DNA of 64,000 nucleotides, from contig RHLH01000001.1 in NCBI GenBank assembly GCA_003712165.1, positions 1,395,575-1,459,574 on the forward strand, written 5' to 3'. Source of the stretch: Phycisphaera sp. (GTDB lineage: Bacteria > Planctomycetota > Phycisphaerae > Phycisphaerales > UBA1924). Made by a program: the position numbers and the translations under genes. Shown in pieces: positions 8,923-17,629 of this stretch; position 1 is the stretch's first letter; every line of letters starts with the position of its first letter. A model generated the notes under the pieces. It was not told where the DNA came from. It saw only the letters and a list, made by a program, of their open reading frames with translations, and searched no databases.

Positions 8923-10455
8923 TTAAGGGAGACACGCCGCGGGAGATGTGTTGAATGCGTTGATCCAGGCGGTGAAATCTGCAGGGGTCACGACCATGTC
9001 GCCGTTGATGTCCGCGATGCAGTCGACAAAGCCCTCGCATGTGTCTGGGACAAGGTTGTCGTTCGCATCCGCTTGGAGTCCGGCGAGGATGTCGGCTCTG
9101 TCATCGGTTAGGTTCCCGTCGCAGTCTGAGTCTCCGGTGGCCTCGAACAGATCATAGAGGTACGCTGTGCTCTCCAAGGAGTTGTTCTGCTCGCCGGCCA
9201 GCAGGAAGCGGTCACCAAGCGCGACATCCGCCCCGAATCTGAGCCCTCCCACCGAGAGGCCCGCAAGAGTTCTGAGCTGAGCAATTGGTGTGAATACACC
9301 GAGCGACGAGCGGTTGTACACGAAGACGTTCCCGTTTTGGGTTTGGCCGTCTTCGTTCAGGATTGCGCCGATCGCGATCAGATCGCCCTTAATGTCGACG
9401 GTGTTCCCGAAGAACGTCATTAACGGATCTAGCGCGGGCTCCAGCACGGGTAGCCTCAGCTCCTGACTAAGCGTCCACACCCCCAGCCCGTTACGATCCG
9501 CGACATATGCCCGGCCTCCGTTGGTCATCACGGCGGTGTTCTCGCCGGCCGTACCGATGACGACCGTGTCGCCGTCGATGGCGAGATCCTGCCCGAACTG
9601 GAAGAACGCGATGTTCTCGGGGCTCGGGATCTTCTGACCACCCATGCTGTCGTATCCGCTGCCGGAACGCTCGAAGAAGTACACGCTTCCTGTACTAGAG
9701 TTGTCCCGGTTGGCTGAGATGCAGAGTGTCGTGCCCTGCATCGCGACGGCACTGCCAAAGCGCTCCCCGGCCTGGCCATCGCCGGGCGCGAACTCGTCCG
9801 CTTCAATGACATCGAAGAGTTGCCATACACCTAGGTTGTTGTCGCGCACATAGGTGATCACGGCGCCCTCTTCGGTACTGCGACCAGGGACGCCGATCGC
9901 GATGTAATCGCCATCGATCGCAACAAAGGTGCCATAGTTGTCTCCGACGGCTTGCCCCCCTGCGTCGAGCCTGAATGTTGCCTCAGGCCCGTTCGGCGTC
10001 ATCAGGAGCTCCCGAGACCATGAGTCCGATCCGGAGTTGTACCTGTACACATAGGCCGCGCCGAAGTCGTTGCTTACCGGTGGGTTAGGGCCAGCACCGT
10101 CGTCGATTGCGTCTCCAACCACGAATGTCGTACCATCGAATGCGGCGCTCGATCCGAGCGCACCGATCCGGGATTCGAGTGTTGGGTCGATCGAGATTAG
10201 ATCGGACCAGGTCGCCGTGCCGGGATCCCACCTTGAATACCACAGTCCGCGGTTGCCCATCCCATTGTCGCCGCTGAATACAGCGACATCCCCGCTGACA
10301 TCGAACCCAGTGCCGATTCCCTGCAGGCTGCCGAGATTCTGGTCGTACTTACGGAACTCTGGCTCCAGCCGGGGCAGCAGATTTGAGGTGACCGGTTGTG
10401 CGAGGACCACCCCAGTGATTGAGAAGCCGATACCGATGAATACAGAACGCAGCAT
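8923..10455 (-). CDS. Secreted FG-GAP-like repeat protein with dockerin-like tail
   Basis: 510 residues from the preferred ATG, which has AAGGAGG 7 bases upstream; an in-frame start at 10497 has no such site. A signal peptide is clear (M-L-R-S-V-F-I-G-I-G-F-S then V-L-A-Q). The body is a run of repeats of the form V-A-I-D-G-D-x-I-A-I-G, each followed by G-x-A-Y-V-Y, which is the FG-GAP or integrin-like propeller style. The C-terminus carries D-I-N-G-D-M-V-V-T-P-A-D-F-T-A-W-I-N-A-F-N, a single calcium-loop half of the dockerin-like tail used by Phycisphaerae for surface display. Function beyond secretion and a propeller fold is unknown. It is divergently placed from nothing and is followed upstream by the LuxR-type regulator on the same strand. 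Confidence 0.85.
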   Translation of the reverse strand: MLRSVFIGIGFSITGVVLAQPVTSNLLPRLEPEFRKYDQNLGSLQGIGTGFDVSGDVAVFSGDNGMGNRGLWYSRWDPGTATWSDLISIDPTLESRIGALGSSAAFDGTTFVVGDAIDDGAGPNPPVSNDFGAAYVYRYNSGSDSWSRELLMTPNGPEATFRLDAGGQAVGDNYGTFVAIDGDYIAIGVPGRSTEEGAVITYVRDNNLGVWQLFDVIEADEFAPGDGQAGERFGSAVAMQGTTLCISANRDNSSTGSVYFFERSGSGYDSMGGQKIPSPENIAFFQFGQDLAIDGDTVVIGTAGENTAVMTNGGRAYVADRNGLGVWTLSQELRLPVLEPALDPLMTFFGNTVDIKGDLIAIGAILNEDGQTQNGNVFVYNRSSLGVFTPIAQLRTLAGLSVGGLRFGADVALGDRFLLAGEQNNSLESTAYLYDLFEATGDSDCDGNLTDDRADILAGLQADANDNLVPDTCEGFVDCIADINGDMVVTPADFTAWINAFNTSPAACLP

Positions 10456-10664
10456 GAGTGCCTCCTTCCGGGCACAATGAAACATCCGGCGGGTCACGCG
10501 CCCGCTACAACGATGTGATCGCCCGGCTTTAGGTCAGCATGTCTGACCAGGAGTCACGCTACTGATTCAGTTTGTCTGATGAAATTCCCCAGTTGGGGGC
10601 GCCGACGTTAAGAATGAATAGCTGAGCACAAGAACCGATGCTCGGTCATGATTTGTCTGTATCA

Positions 10665-11447
10665 CTACGTATGCACGTTCGATTTCAGGACACGCGCGAT
10701 GAGCTCGACCTGTCCTGATACTCCGAACGACTTGTAGACGGCTTTCATGTACTTGTTCGCGGTGTCTTCTGATATCCCGAGGTGCTCGGCGATCTGCCGC
10801 TTGCGCCACCCTTCAAGCATCAGCCCGAACACACTCCGTTGCCGCGGCGTCATTCCGTCAAGCGGAACGCCGACGTCAATGGCGACGGTCGAGAGGTAGA
10901 GCCACGGGATCCGCCGTACAACGTCGAACGCGAATGCCGATTCCTCAGGAGTGAAACGCTCGCGATCGGGTCTGCGGTGGAATGCGCACGTCGTGAAAAT
11001 GCCGCCATCCGACGGGAAGGTGTTGACGATGAAGTCGTCCATGCGCATATGGCTCCGCCACTTCTCCCAATGGCCCGACGTATACCACGTGACGTCGTCA
11101 ACGAGATCCGACCGCCGCGCGGCGAAATCGAGACCCAGCCGTATCCGCCTCGTCAGCTCGGTGTCGTAGGGCGGGGGGTTGTCGGGGTCTTGTGTGCACT
11201 GCATGGCGAGTGAGATCTCTTCGTCGGTCATCCCTCGCTGCATAAAGTCGATGACCATTGGTTCCGGGTCCGGATCACGATCCTTGCTGGTGAGGCGAAA
11301 CCAGAGCTCGGACTCAAGCACATCGGCGATGGCATCCATCGCGGCACGACGGGCTGTCGCGAGAGCGACGCGGTCGTCCATTGGTGGTGGTGAGATCACC
11401 GATATTGCGTTCAGGACCCTCGCGTATGCTGCGCCGTCAGGGATCAC
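10665..11447 (-). CDS. LuxR-type transcriptional regulator
   Basis: 260 residues. The last ~60 residues form a GerE/LuxR helix-turn-helix: M-T-P-R-Q-R-S-V-F at 199-207, then R-K-R-Q-I-A-E-H-L-G-I-S-E-D-T-A-N-K-Y-M and a final L-I-A-R-V-L. Residues 1-195 are an unassigned sensor-like region with many aromatic and acidic residues and no receiver-type phospho-Asp motif that I can see. The start is GTG at 11447; an ATG at residue 23 is an alternative. The closest target by position is the FG-GAP-like gene about 210 bases downstream on the same strand, but nothing in the sequence proves that link. Confidence 0.85.
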   Translation of the reverse strand: MIPDGAAYARVLNAISVISPPPMDDRVALATARRAAMDAIADVLESELWFRLTSKDRDPDPEPMVIDFMQRGMTDEEISLAMQCTQDPDNPPPYDTELTRRIRLGLDFAARRSDLVDDVTWYTSGHWEKWRSHMRMDDFIVNTFPSDGGIFTTCAFHRRPDRERFTPEESAFAFDVVRRIPWLYLSTVAIDVGVPLDGMTPRQRSVFGLMLEGWRKRQIAEHLGISEDTANKYMKAVYKSFGVSGQVELIARVLKSNVHT

Positions 11448-11756
11448 TCTGGGGTTCTCCGGTATCTCTTAGATTGTTTGAACTGAAGATCAGATTACTA
11501 TTTGTTGGCGAGAATATACGTGTTGATAGTCGAAAAAACGCAAACAATCTATCCGTGGACGTAAGTACTCCTATAAAGCGCAAAATCAACGTCACGGTCT
11601 TGTGTTGGTTCGTTGTGAGACGCGCAGGTATTACTCGTTCAATCTCCTGGACGTGTGATGTTTACTCCTGTCTTGTCTCGGTGTCCCCCGAATCTTGGTT
11701 TGGGAGTGGCATCTTCTAGGTGTGAATCGAGAAGCTCTGGGTGGCATAACAATGCG
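11448..11756. other. AT-rich intergenic region
   Basis: About 310 bases between the regulator start and the small gene that ends the methyltransferase operon. It is notably AT-rich compared with both sides and presumably carries the regulator promoter. I see no gene, clear terminator or repeat. Confidence 0.4.
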
Positions 11757-11972
11757 TCATTCTTTCTTTCGATCTAGGTAGTGCTGGATCTCTGTCATGA
11801 GCCCAAGCAATTCCAGCCTAAGACCATCTGAGTTGGTGTCCCTCCGGCGATAGCTGTTACCACTTCCAGCAAGCATGCCGAGGATTGTGTCCGTCCTGGC
11901 AATGAGATCGGTCAGCAACTCAACCTCGATGCGTTCCTTAAATGGGTGCTCGTATCGTTTCAGTCTTCTCAC
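11757..11972 (-). CDS. Small protein, last gene of the HerA/methyltransferase operon
   Basis: About 71 residues from a GTG that lies inside the last codons of the HerA-like gene (35-base overlap). The sequence is charged and helical (E-R-I-E-V-E-L-L-T-D-L-I-A-R then L-E-L-L-G-L-M-T-E-I-Q-H-Y-L) with a central R-R-R-D patch. It has no recognised domain. The overlap suggests translational coupling to the ATPase. A longer frame starting at 12050 exists, but its N-terminal part is an antisense-free shadow of the ATPase gene. Confidence 0.55.
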   Translation of the reverse strand: MRRLKRYEHPFKERIEVELLTDLIARTDTILGMLAGSGNSYRRRDTNSDGLRLELLGLMTEIQHYLDRKKE

Positions 11973-14025
11973 CCCCGTTTGAGTTGTTTGTTGAGCGTGA
12001 GGCAAGCCAGGAGTCGACCTGGCCGGGAAGGAGCACATCCACGCCGTCATCAGCGATTGCTTTCACACGACCTTGAGTCGCTTGATCGAGCCACAGCACA
12101 GATCTGTGTTGTGCAGGAAACACGGCGAGCCGAGTCAGATTCTCGGCCCAGCTGCTCTTGCCGGTCTCGACTTCTACGGCGAGCGTGACGCCATCCTTCA
12201 CCGCGCACACGTCGATCCTGCCGGTCCCGACTGTTCGCTCTCGGGTCACCGCCCAGCCGTGAGAAGCCAGCCTCTTGGCAATCCTGTCGCACCAGTACTC
12301 GTGGGTGAGTGAACCATTGATAGGTGGCCGCACAACTCTGTGCCGATCCGCCCATCTCTGACCCAGCTCCGTGGTTTCGAGGAGCAGGCGGACGCCCTCT
12401 GGCGTGCGGAGCTCGATACCGCGGATGTATCCGGCCTGGAGCAGCAGCTTCTTGGCCCCGTCGCCACGACGCCGTGAGAGCCCTAGCCGTCCGTAGCGTT
12501 CGGTGACTGATGAGAGCGGTTGTGTGATCACATCCTTCAGCAGACTTTCTGCATCGGGATGCGACGGCAGCGGGTCGGGTGTCGCCATATCAGATAGTGA
12601 GCGTGCGGGGCTCACGCCCTCCTCTGCTCGCGGAACACCCGGAATTCCGTCCCTCACGGTGCGTGCGGGTGTTCCGCAAGCGGAACGAGCGGAACAGGTC
12701 TCGTGGGGAGACCTGGAGTCGTCAGCCGGCGCGTACGGCCCCGCGATGAACGCGTGCTCGAGATCCGTGTCTGTCACGGACCCCTTGGCGATCTCGGCCA
12801 AAGGCACATCGACCTGCACAGCCGAGTGCCAATGACCCGATCGGGCGACGGCTTGCCCGACACCGAGCGAGTGGAGAATCTGCTTCTGGTCCTCACGCAG
12901 GAGCAGGCTCCTTGAAGCCGTCTGCACATCAGCTTGTTGGTTCAGCCGCATCGCGATGAACGTGTGCAGGTTGGCCAGCGCCGTATGACTCATCTGGCTC
13001 GGCGTTTGATCAACGACGATGAAACCGAGGCCGAATTCTCTGGATTCTCTCAGGGACTGCTCCAGCACCGATTCACGCCCGGTGTGTGAGAGGAGCCTGT
13101 GGGCTTCCTCGACAGCGACGACGAGCCGGAGCTTCTCGCGTGGTCTGCCATGCATTATGTGCTGCACGGTGTGGCGGACAACGATCGACGTGAGGAACGC
13201 TCCGTCGGATGTTGACAGCCCATCGAGCTCGACGACGGTGTTGTGATCGAGAAGAAGATCGAGATGATCGCTCTCACGCGTGTGCGCGAACACTCGCCCG
13301 AGCGGCCCGTCGACGAGATCGTCGAGGATGCGCATCAGCGTCTGCTTCCAGCCCTTGGCTCGGCCCGTGTGCACGGTCTTTCGGCAGTCGTCGCGGACTT
13401 CACGAAGTGTGGGCGTGAGCGGGTGCAGCCTGCGCCGCGTGCTCGTGATCGCAGAGCCGAGCGCCGACACGGTCGCGTCGCCGCCGGTCCAGCCGGCCGA
13501 GATGAGCTCGGCCAGCTGCCGGTCGTGGTCTTCGGGGGGGATACCCGGCGGCGTAGAAAGGAGGTTGAAGCGCAGCGAGCAGGCGAGCCCACGCGCTGTG
13601 GTCAGCACATGTATCGGATTCGTGTGTTCACGAGATAGCAGTGCGCGTGCGCTGCGCTTGTAGTCGAAGAGCAGCCAGGGGATGCCTTGTTCTACGAGTT
13701 GCGTAAGTGCGTGCAGGACAAGATTGCTCTTGCCGGAGCCCGACGAGCCGAAGACGCCGGTGTGGCGCATGAGCTGCTCGTGCGTGAGCCCGTAGCTTCC
13801 GAGTTGGCGGTTGCCGTGCCTGATCTGTCCGAGCGACACAGGCTCCGCGGCCTGGTCATATGATGGCGGGTCGAGCAGCACACCGCCGCCGGTCTGTCTC
13901 CGCATCAGCTCGGCGGTGATCTCGATCTCGCGGCGTTCGTGGCTGTCGCCGGTCAGCCAGGCGTAATCGAGCGCGTCCGCGTGTCGTCCGAGCAATGGCT
14001 GGAGACCCTGTGAAGGCCGGCTCAC
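11938..14025 (-). CDS. HerA/FtsK-like ATPase fused to winged helix and PD-(D/E)xK nuclease domain
   Basis: 695 residues. The N-terminal ATPase has Walker A G-S-S-G-S-G-K-S at 93-100, W-L-L-F-D-Y-K at 117-123 and Walker B L-V-V-A-V-E-E-A-H at 301-309, as in HerA/DUF87 pumps. A Pro/Ser-rich linker (about 430-490) leads to a winged-helix-like region (about 493-560). A nuclease-like domain (about 570-675) follows, with R-I-D-V at 603-606, then A-V-E-V-E-T-G-K-S at 616-624. This matches the D-x(n)-E-x-(E/K) core of PD-(D/E)xK enzymes. It overlaps the methyltransferase gene by 4 bases (ATGA). Predicted role: a ring-shaped DNA translocase that brings a nuclease to DNA, with the methyltransferase providing self-marking. 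The family combination is recognisable; the exact system is not. Confidence 0.88.
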   Translation of the reverse strand: MSRPSQGLQPLLGRHADALDYAWLTGDSHERREIEITAELMRRQTGGGVLLDPPSYDQAAEPVSLGQIRHGNRQLGSYGLTHEQLMRHTGVFGSSGSGKSNLVLHALTQLVEQGIPWLLFDYKRSARALLSREHTNPIHVLTTARGLACSLRFNLLSTPPGIPPEDHDRQLAELISAGWTGGDATVSALGSAITSTRRRLHPLTPTLREVRDDCRKTVHTGRAKGWKQTLMRILDDLVDGPLGRVFAHTRESDHLDLLLDHNTVVELDGLSTSDGAFLTSIVVRHTVQHIMHGRPREKLRLVVAVEEAHRLLSHTGRESVLEQSLRESREFGLGFIVVDQTPSQMSHTALANLHTFIAMRLNQQADVQTASRSLLLREDQKQILHSLGVGQAVARSGHWHSAVQVDVPLAEIAKGSVTDTDLEHAFIAGPYAPADDSRSPHETCSARSACGTPARTVRDGIPGVPRAEEGVSPARSLSDMATPDPLPSHPDAESLLKDVITQPLSSVTERYGRLGLSRRRGDGAKKLLLQAGYIRGIELRTPEGVRLLLETTELGQRWADRHRVVRPPINGSLTHEYWCDRIAKRLASHGWAVTRERTVGTGRIDVCAVKDGVTLAVEVETGKSSWAENLTRLAVFPAQHRSVLWLDQATQGRVKAIADDGVDVLLPGQVDSWLASRSTNNSNGGEKTETIRAPI

Positions 14026-14942
14026 CTGTCCAACTCCCGGGCGCCATCCTTATATATAGGTATAAAGGGATCACCCTCGATCGTCTCGGCGCGCAGGATC
14101 AGCTGCCGCTCGCGGAGCTTCATCGGCTCGGTGCTGCGGAGCCTTGCCAGCTCAGCAAACTGGGCTTCGAGCTCGTAGCCGACAGCTTCACGTCCAAGAG
14201 CCCTGGCCACCTTGAGCGTCTGCCCTGATCCCGCGAAAGGGTCGAGCACGAGATCGCCCGGGTAGGAGTACAGAGAAATCAGGCGGTGGGGGATCTCCTC
14301 GGGGAACGGGCAGGGGTGCTCCAGGGACTCGCCGTAGACCGGCGAGATCGCCCAGACATCGTTGAAGACGTCCCGTGTCATCAGCGGTGTGATCTCGACG
14401 CGCGCGGCGTCTTTCTTCGCTTGATCGACACCCTCGAAGAGTTTGGGCCCGGGCTTGCGGAAGACGAGGATGTCCTCGGTGTACTTGTTGGGGTGGAAGT
14501 AGCCGGGGTACGGGTGCTGGACGAACACCCCGGCGCGGTCCATAACCGATCGGGCCTTGTGCCAGATCAGCTCGTGGTGGATGAGCCAGCCGAGATCGCG
14601 GAAGCGCGAGGACAGATCCGTCGGGATCGGGTAGCACCGGCCTCGCGACTGGATGCTGCCCACGACGACGGCGCAGAAACCGCCGGGCCTGGTGACGCGG
14701 TAGAGCTCGCTGGCGATCCGCTGCATGAGCGCGAGGTACTGGTCGTACCCGTCAAAACCTTCTTTGTATGTTCTGGCCTTGTGCTTTGCGCGGTCGCGCG
14801 CGTCGAACCTGGTGTAGTCCATCGCGTCGAAGTAGGGCGGACTGGTGACGGTGAGCGTGACCGAGTCGTCGTCCAGCTCGCGCATCGACTCGCAGGAGCG
14901 GTGGATCACGCGCGGCGCATCGTCCCGGTGTGCATCGTTCAT
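14022..14942 (-). CDS. DNA methyltransferase (TSPPY type)
   Basis: 306 residues. T-S-P-P-Y at 33-37 is the catalytic motif of amino-methyltransferases (N4-cytosine or N6-adenine). D-P-F-A-G-S-G-Q-T at 234-242 is the AdoMet-binding motif. The catalytic motif precedes the AdoMet motif, which is the beta-class order, and length is normal. R-P-G-G-F at 85-89 and G-Y-E-L-E at 255-259 are further family features. It overlaps the upstream gene and the HerA-nuclease gene by 4 bases each, so the three are translationally coupled. Expected role: host DNA protection in a restriction-like system. The base and site cannot be read from the sequence. Confidence 0.92.
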   Translation of the reverse strand: MNDAHRDDAPRVIHRSCESMRELDDDSVTLTVTSPPYFDAMDYTRFDARDRAKHKARTYKEGFDGYDQYLALMQRIASELYRVTRPGGFCAVVVGSIQSRGRCYPIPTDLSSRFRDLGWLIHHELIWHKARSVMDRAGVFVQHPYPGYFHPNKYTEDILVFRKPGPKLFEGVDQAKKDAARVEITPLMTRDVFNDVWAISPVYGESLEHPCPFPEEIPHRLISLYSYPGDLVLDPFAGSGQTLKVARALGREAVGYELEAQFAELARLRSTEPMKLRERQLILRAETIEGDPFIPIYKDGARELDR

Positions 14943-15370
14943 TGGAGGCCACCCCGGGCAGAAGACTCGCCGATCACGCGCTCCAGCTCCGACAGCCAGC
15001 TCTGGCGGATGCGGTCGACGGCCGCGTCTCTCGCGGATTCCGCCAGCGGCTGCAGGTCCCGCCAGAGCGAGACTCGTTCGGCGTGCGCCTCGCGTTCGAG
15101 TGCGATCGCTCGGTCTTCGAGTCGAGAGGCCACGCCTGGATCAGCTCTCGTGGGGAGGTTGAGCAGGCGGTGGCGGGTGTGCCTCGCCTCTGCAGCGAGC
15201 TCGCCGCATCGCCTGGACGCCAAGCCGATCCGCTGGGTGGCCATGATGACTGGCATACGGAGCTTGGCTTGCGTGCGCGCCTCGGCGGTCTGGAGCCAAC
15301 GGGCGAGGCCGTCTGCCTCAGAATGGTGCGGAGTGTCGTGCGGGTAGTCCTGCTTGAGTAGCGGCATCAT
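14939..15370 (-). CDS. Helical protein of unknown function, first gene of the methyltransferase operon
   Basis: 143 residues from the ATG pair at 15370/15367. The whole protein reads as alpha-helical with coiled-coil-like heptads rich in A, R, E and L. No enzyme motif is visible. Starts further upstream (to 15601) would run through the promoter region and the palindrome and look non-coding. The gene overlaps the methyltransferase by 4 bases. Possible roles are a specificity, adaptor or regulatory subunit of the system; none is proven. Confidence 0.65.
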   Translation of the reverse strand: MMPLLKQDYPHDTPHHSEADGLARWLQTAEARTQAKLRMPVIMATQRIGLASRRCGELAAEARHTRHRLLNLPTRADPGVASRLEDRAIALEREAHAERVSLWRDLQPLAESARDAAVDRIRQSWLSELERVIGESSARGGLQ

Positions 15371-15387
15371 GTGAGGACAGAAGAGTG

Positions 15388-15403
15388 ACACACATATGTG
15401 TGT
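15388..15403. promoter_or_regulatory. Perfect 16-bp palindrome before the methyltransferase operon
   Basis: ACACACATATGTGTGT is its own reverse complement and ends 18 bases before the first start codon of the operon on the minus strand. Such a site would suit a dimeric repressor or controller, as is common in restriction-modification operons. Confidence 0.5.
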
Positions 15404-15599
15404 TGTGGCGGATCGGGTGACACCATTCGGTATGTGTTGTACGAGCTGAATCGATGATGCATCGGGCCCGTATTCTGGGGGCCGTCTTGCGATACCGCGC
15501 AACCGTGCTGGGCTGAGAGACGTGTGCGATACAATATGCTTAGCCGCTTGTTGACCGAGCTGCATATCCAACAACTGGTACACACGGACTGAACACGTC

Positions 15600-16610
15600 A
15601 TGACAGAGCAAGATATCGAAGCCCGCTTTGTTGAACAAGAACACCGGATTGTTCATGTCGTTGTCAACTTCCTCCGATACCGTTCTCGCGATATTCCCCA
15701 GCCGCTGAGGCGGGCTGCTGCTGTAGCTGTGGGGCACACTCTGTTCCGGATATTTATCTTTCCAGGCGGTGCCTCCGTTGGATTGTTTGGCATCATCTTG
15801 GTGCTGTTCCAAGTGCAGGTGGCGCAGAACGAAAACAAGCTGATTGAAATCCAGAACGCGATCGCAAAGGACTCGCGTCGATTACATCTCGTCGGCATGC
15901 TCTACCCGTCGGGAGCATCCGACGTAGAAACAAATCCTCGCACTCGCACGTACGCGCTCCTCGAGTACATCCGTCGAGAACGAGCGGATGGTGTGCCCGT
16001 TGTGGATTTGCGATACGCCGATTTGCGTGGAGTCGATCTACGCGACTTTGATTTGCGAAATATCGATCTCACCGGGGCGGATCTGTCTGGATGTTACTTT
16101 GAGAGAGTCGACATGGAAGGCGTAAGCTTGCGAGACGCAAATCTCATTGATAGTGTATTTAACGAGTGCAACCTCAAGGAGGCGGAGCTAGGGCTGGCGA
16201 TTGTGGCGTCGGCGAGTTTCCCGTACCCGCCTGTCGACGAAGACGATTTGATCGGCATGGGAGGGTCACTTGGGTATCGATCGGTGTTCATCGGCTATCT
16301 CAATCCGGATGCCGCCGATGAGTCCGCGAAGCATCCCATTTATATGCATGATGTTGTTGAATCCGCGAACCAGACATTTGGTCTTGTGGGATCCGGGGAT
16401 GGGAATCCGCATGTTTGGGCACTGGCACGACGCTTTGGGTATACATCCGGCATGCCACCACTTTGGCTGGATATGCAAGAGTACGGGTACATGCAGACGC
16501 TCGAAGACAAGAACACAAGCCGGGAGTATCAGATCAGGATTACCAAGCGCAATGTCGCTACGGAAGGTACTCCGGGCCCTGCACCGATGTATTTCTTCGG
16601 GAACCAGTAG
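15600..16610 (+). CDS. Membrane-anchored pentapeptide-repeat protein
   Basis: 336 residues. An N-terminal ~45-residue cytoplasmic part is followed by a hydrophobic helix (about 48-70, I-F-I-F-P-G-G-A-S-V-G-L-F-G-I-I-L-V-L-F) and then a short coiled coil (Q-N-E-N-K-L-I-E-I-Q-N). Residues about 125-185 are pentapeptide repeats of the A-D-L-R-G type (D-L-R-Y-A-D-L-R-G-V-D-L-R-D), expected to fold as a right-handed quadrilateral helix. The C-terminal ~150 residues are unassigned. It is divergent from the methyltransferase operon with about 230 bases between starts. The biochemical role is unknown; similar anchored pentapeptide proteins occur with defence and membrane-stress genes. Confidence 0.85.
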   Translation: MTEQDIEARFVEQEHRIVHVVVNFLRYRSRDIPQPLRRAAAVAVGHTLFRIFIFPGGASVGLFGIILVLFQVQVAQNENKLIEIQNAIAKDSRRLHLVGMLYPSGASDVETNPRTRTYALLEYIRRERADGVPVVDLRYADLRGVDLRDFDLRNIDLTGADLSGCYFERVDMEGVSLRDANLIDSVFNECNLKEAELGLAIVASASFPYPPVDEDDLIGMGGSLGYRSVFIGYLNPDAADESAKHPIYMHDVVESANQTFGLVGSGDGNPHVWALARRFGYTSGMPPLWLDMQEYGYMQTLEDKNTSREYQIRITKRNVATEGTPGPAPMYFFGNQ

Positions 16611-16675
16611 TGGGTATCGTGGCACTGCCCTGCTCGGGCAGTCGACATCGGCTACGAACTTGGCTCGATTTAGAT

Positions 16676-17452
16676 TTACCCGTTGATCGCTGCGTCCCAT
16701 GCCACTCTGATGGCTTGGAGTCTCAGAGTGAGTGAGTTTGCTGCGACGGCGACGTCCGTGTTGAGATCGGCCTGGTTGAGGATCGACACGGCATCCGGAT
16801 CAACAGCATCACCCCGAGATTCATCCGCGGCCTTCTGCTGGCTCGCCTGCATGATGTCCATCACCTCCGAGCTGCTCCACTTGTACGCCTTGTACTGGAG
16901 TGGCAGCTTGCGTGAGTGGTTCGCCTGATGGGCGTCGAGCCTGCGTACCTCATCGGTATCGAGCAGGGCGACAGCCGGGGCCCTCACGAGAGCAACGAGC
17001 GAAGCGTGGGTCTGAGTGGCCTGGTTTACAGCTTCTTTAGCGGCAGCAAGCTGCTGGGCTGTCGCATCGCCTCCTCGACGGAGTTCGGTGTAGCTGCGGA
17101 TCGCGGCGGCCTTGTTCTCGAGCGAAGTGCGGATTGGAATGATTCTAGATTCAGCCGCGGTAATCGCAGCGTCGATGACCGGAGAAGCTTCCTGTCCTGT
17201 AAGCCCAGCAACCGCAAGAGATTCAGGGGATACGCCCGCATCGACGAGTGCGCTTGCCACGACTGCTTCATCGGACAACTCGTTGGTGATCACGGAAGCT
17301 GGTGCTTCAAACTTGCTCGCCGAGGACACAAATACCACCAGTCCTCCAGCTGTCGCGATACAAGCAGCGAGGGCAGCAAGCAGTACATGCCCCTTGCGGT
17401 TGTGGTTGCGCGCCCGCGTGTAAACCTTCTGCCTCGAATCGGTGGTTGTCAT
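16676..17452 (-). CDS. Alanine-rich protein with one N-terminal membrane helix
   Basis: 258 residues. A basic N-terminus (R-A-R-N-H-N-R-K-G-H) precedes one hydrophobic helix at about 22-45. The rest is alanine-rich, helical and probably extracytoplasmic (A-A-I-T-A-A-E-S-R, Q-L-A-A-A-K-E-A-V-N-Q-A). The start is supported by GGAG 8 bases upstream. No family is recognised. It converges with the pentapeptide gene and is divergent from the RHS gene. Confidence 0.75.
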   Translation of the reverse strand: MTTTDSRQKVYTRARNHNRKGHVLLAALAACIATAGGLVVFVSSASKFEAPASVITNELSDEAVVASALVDAGVSPESLAVAGLTGQEASPVIDAAITAAESRIIPIRTSLENKAAAIRSYTELRRGGDATAQQLAAAKEAVNQATQTHASLVALVRAPAVALLDTDEVRRLDAHQANHSRKLPLQYKAYKWSSSEVMDIMQASQQKAADESRGDAVDPDAVSILNQADLNTDVAVAANSLTLRLQAIRVAWDAAING

Positions 17453-17556
17453 GCGATAGCTCCGTTGTGGGCTTCGTGTACATCATAAATATATCCATCG
17501 CATCCGCAAGCAGCTAGTCGTGTATTTCTGAAATCACAAGAGAATATTCATGACAT

Positions 17557-17574
17557 GCACACACGGTTGTGTGC
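17557..17574. promoter_or_regulatory. Inverted repeat upstream of the RHS gene
   Basis: Seven-base arms GCACACA and TGTGTGC with a CGGT loop, ending about 55 bases before the RHS start. This suits an operator or promoter position between divergent genes, but there is no independent support. Confidence 0.3.
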
Positions 17575-17629
17575 TATGTTGGTTCTGTTAGTTGCAAGAG
17601 TCAACTGATCGAGCAAGGAGCAACTTGTG

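Noticed and set aside
12610..12710. Inverted repeats around GGAACACCCG/TTCCGCAAGCGGAA as an operator
   Set aside because: They lie inside the linker-coding part of the HerA-nuclease gene, far from any start, and are explained by repetitive linker codons.
14286..15361. Plus-strand open frames of 353 and 143 codons
   Set aside because: Antisense to the methyltransferase and its upstream gene, whose motifs and 4-base overlaps are far stronger evidence.
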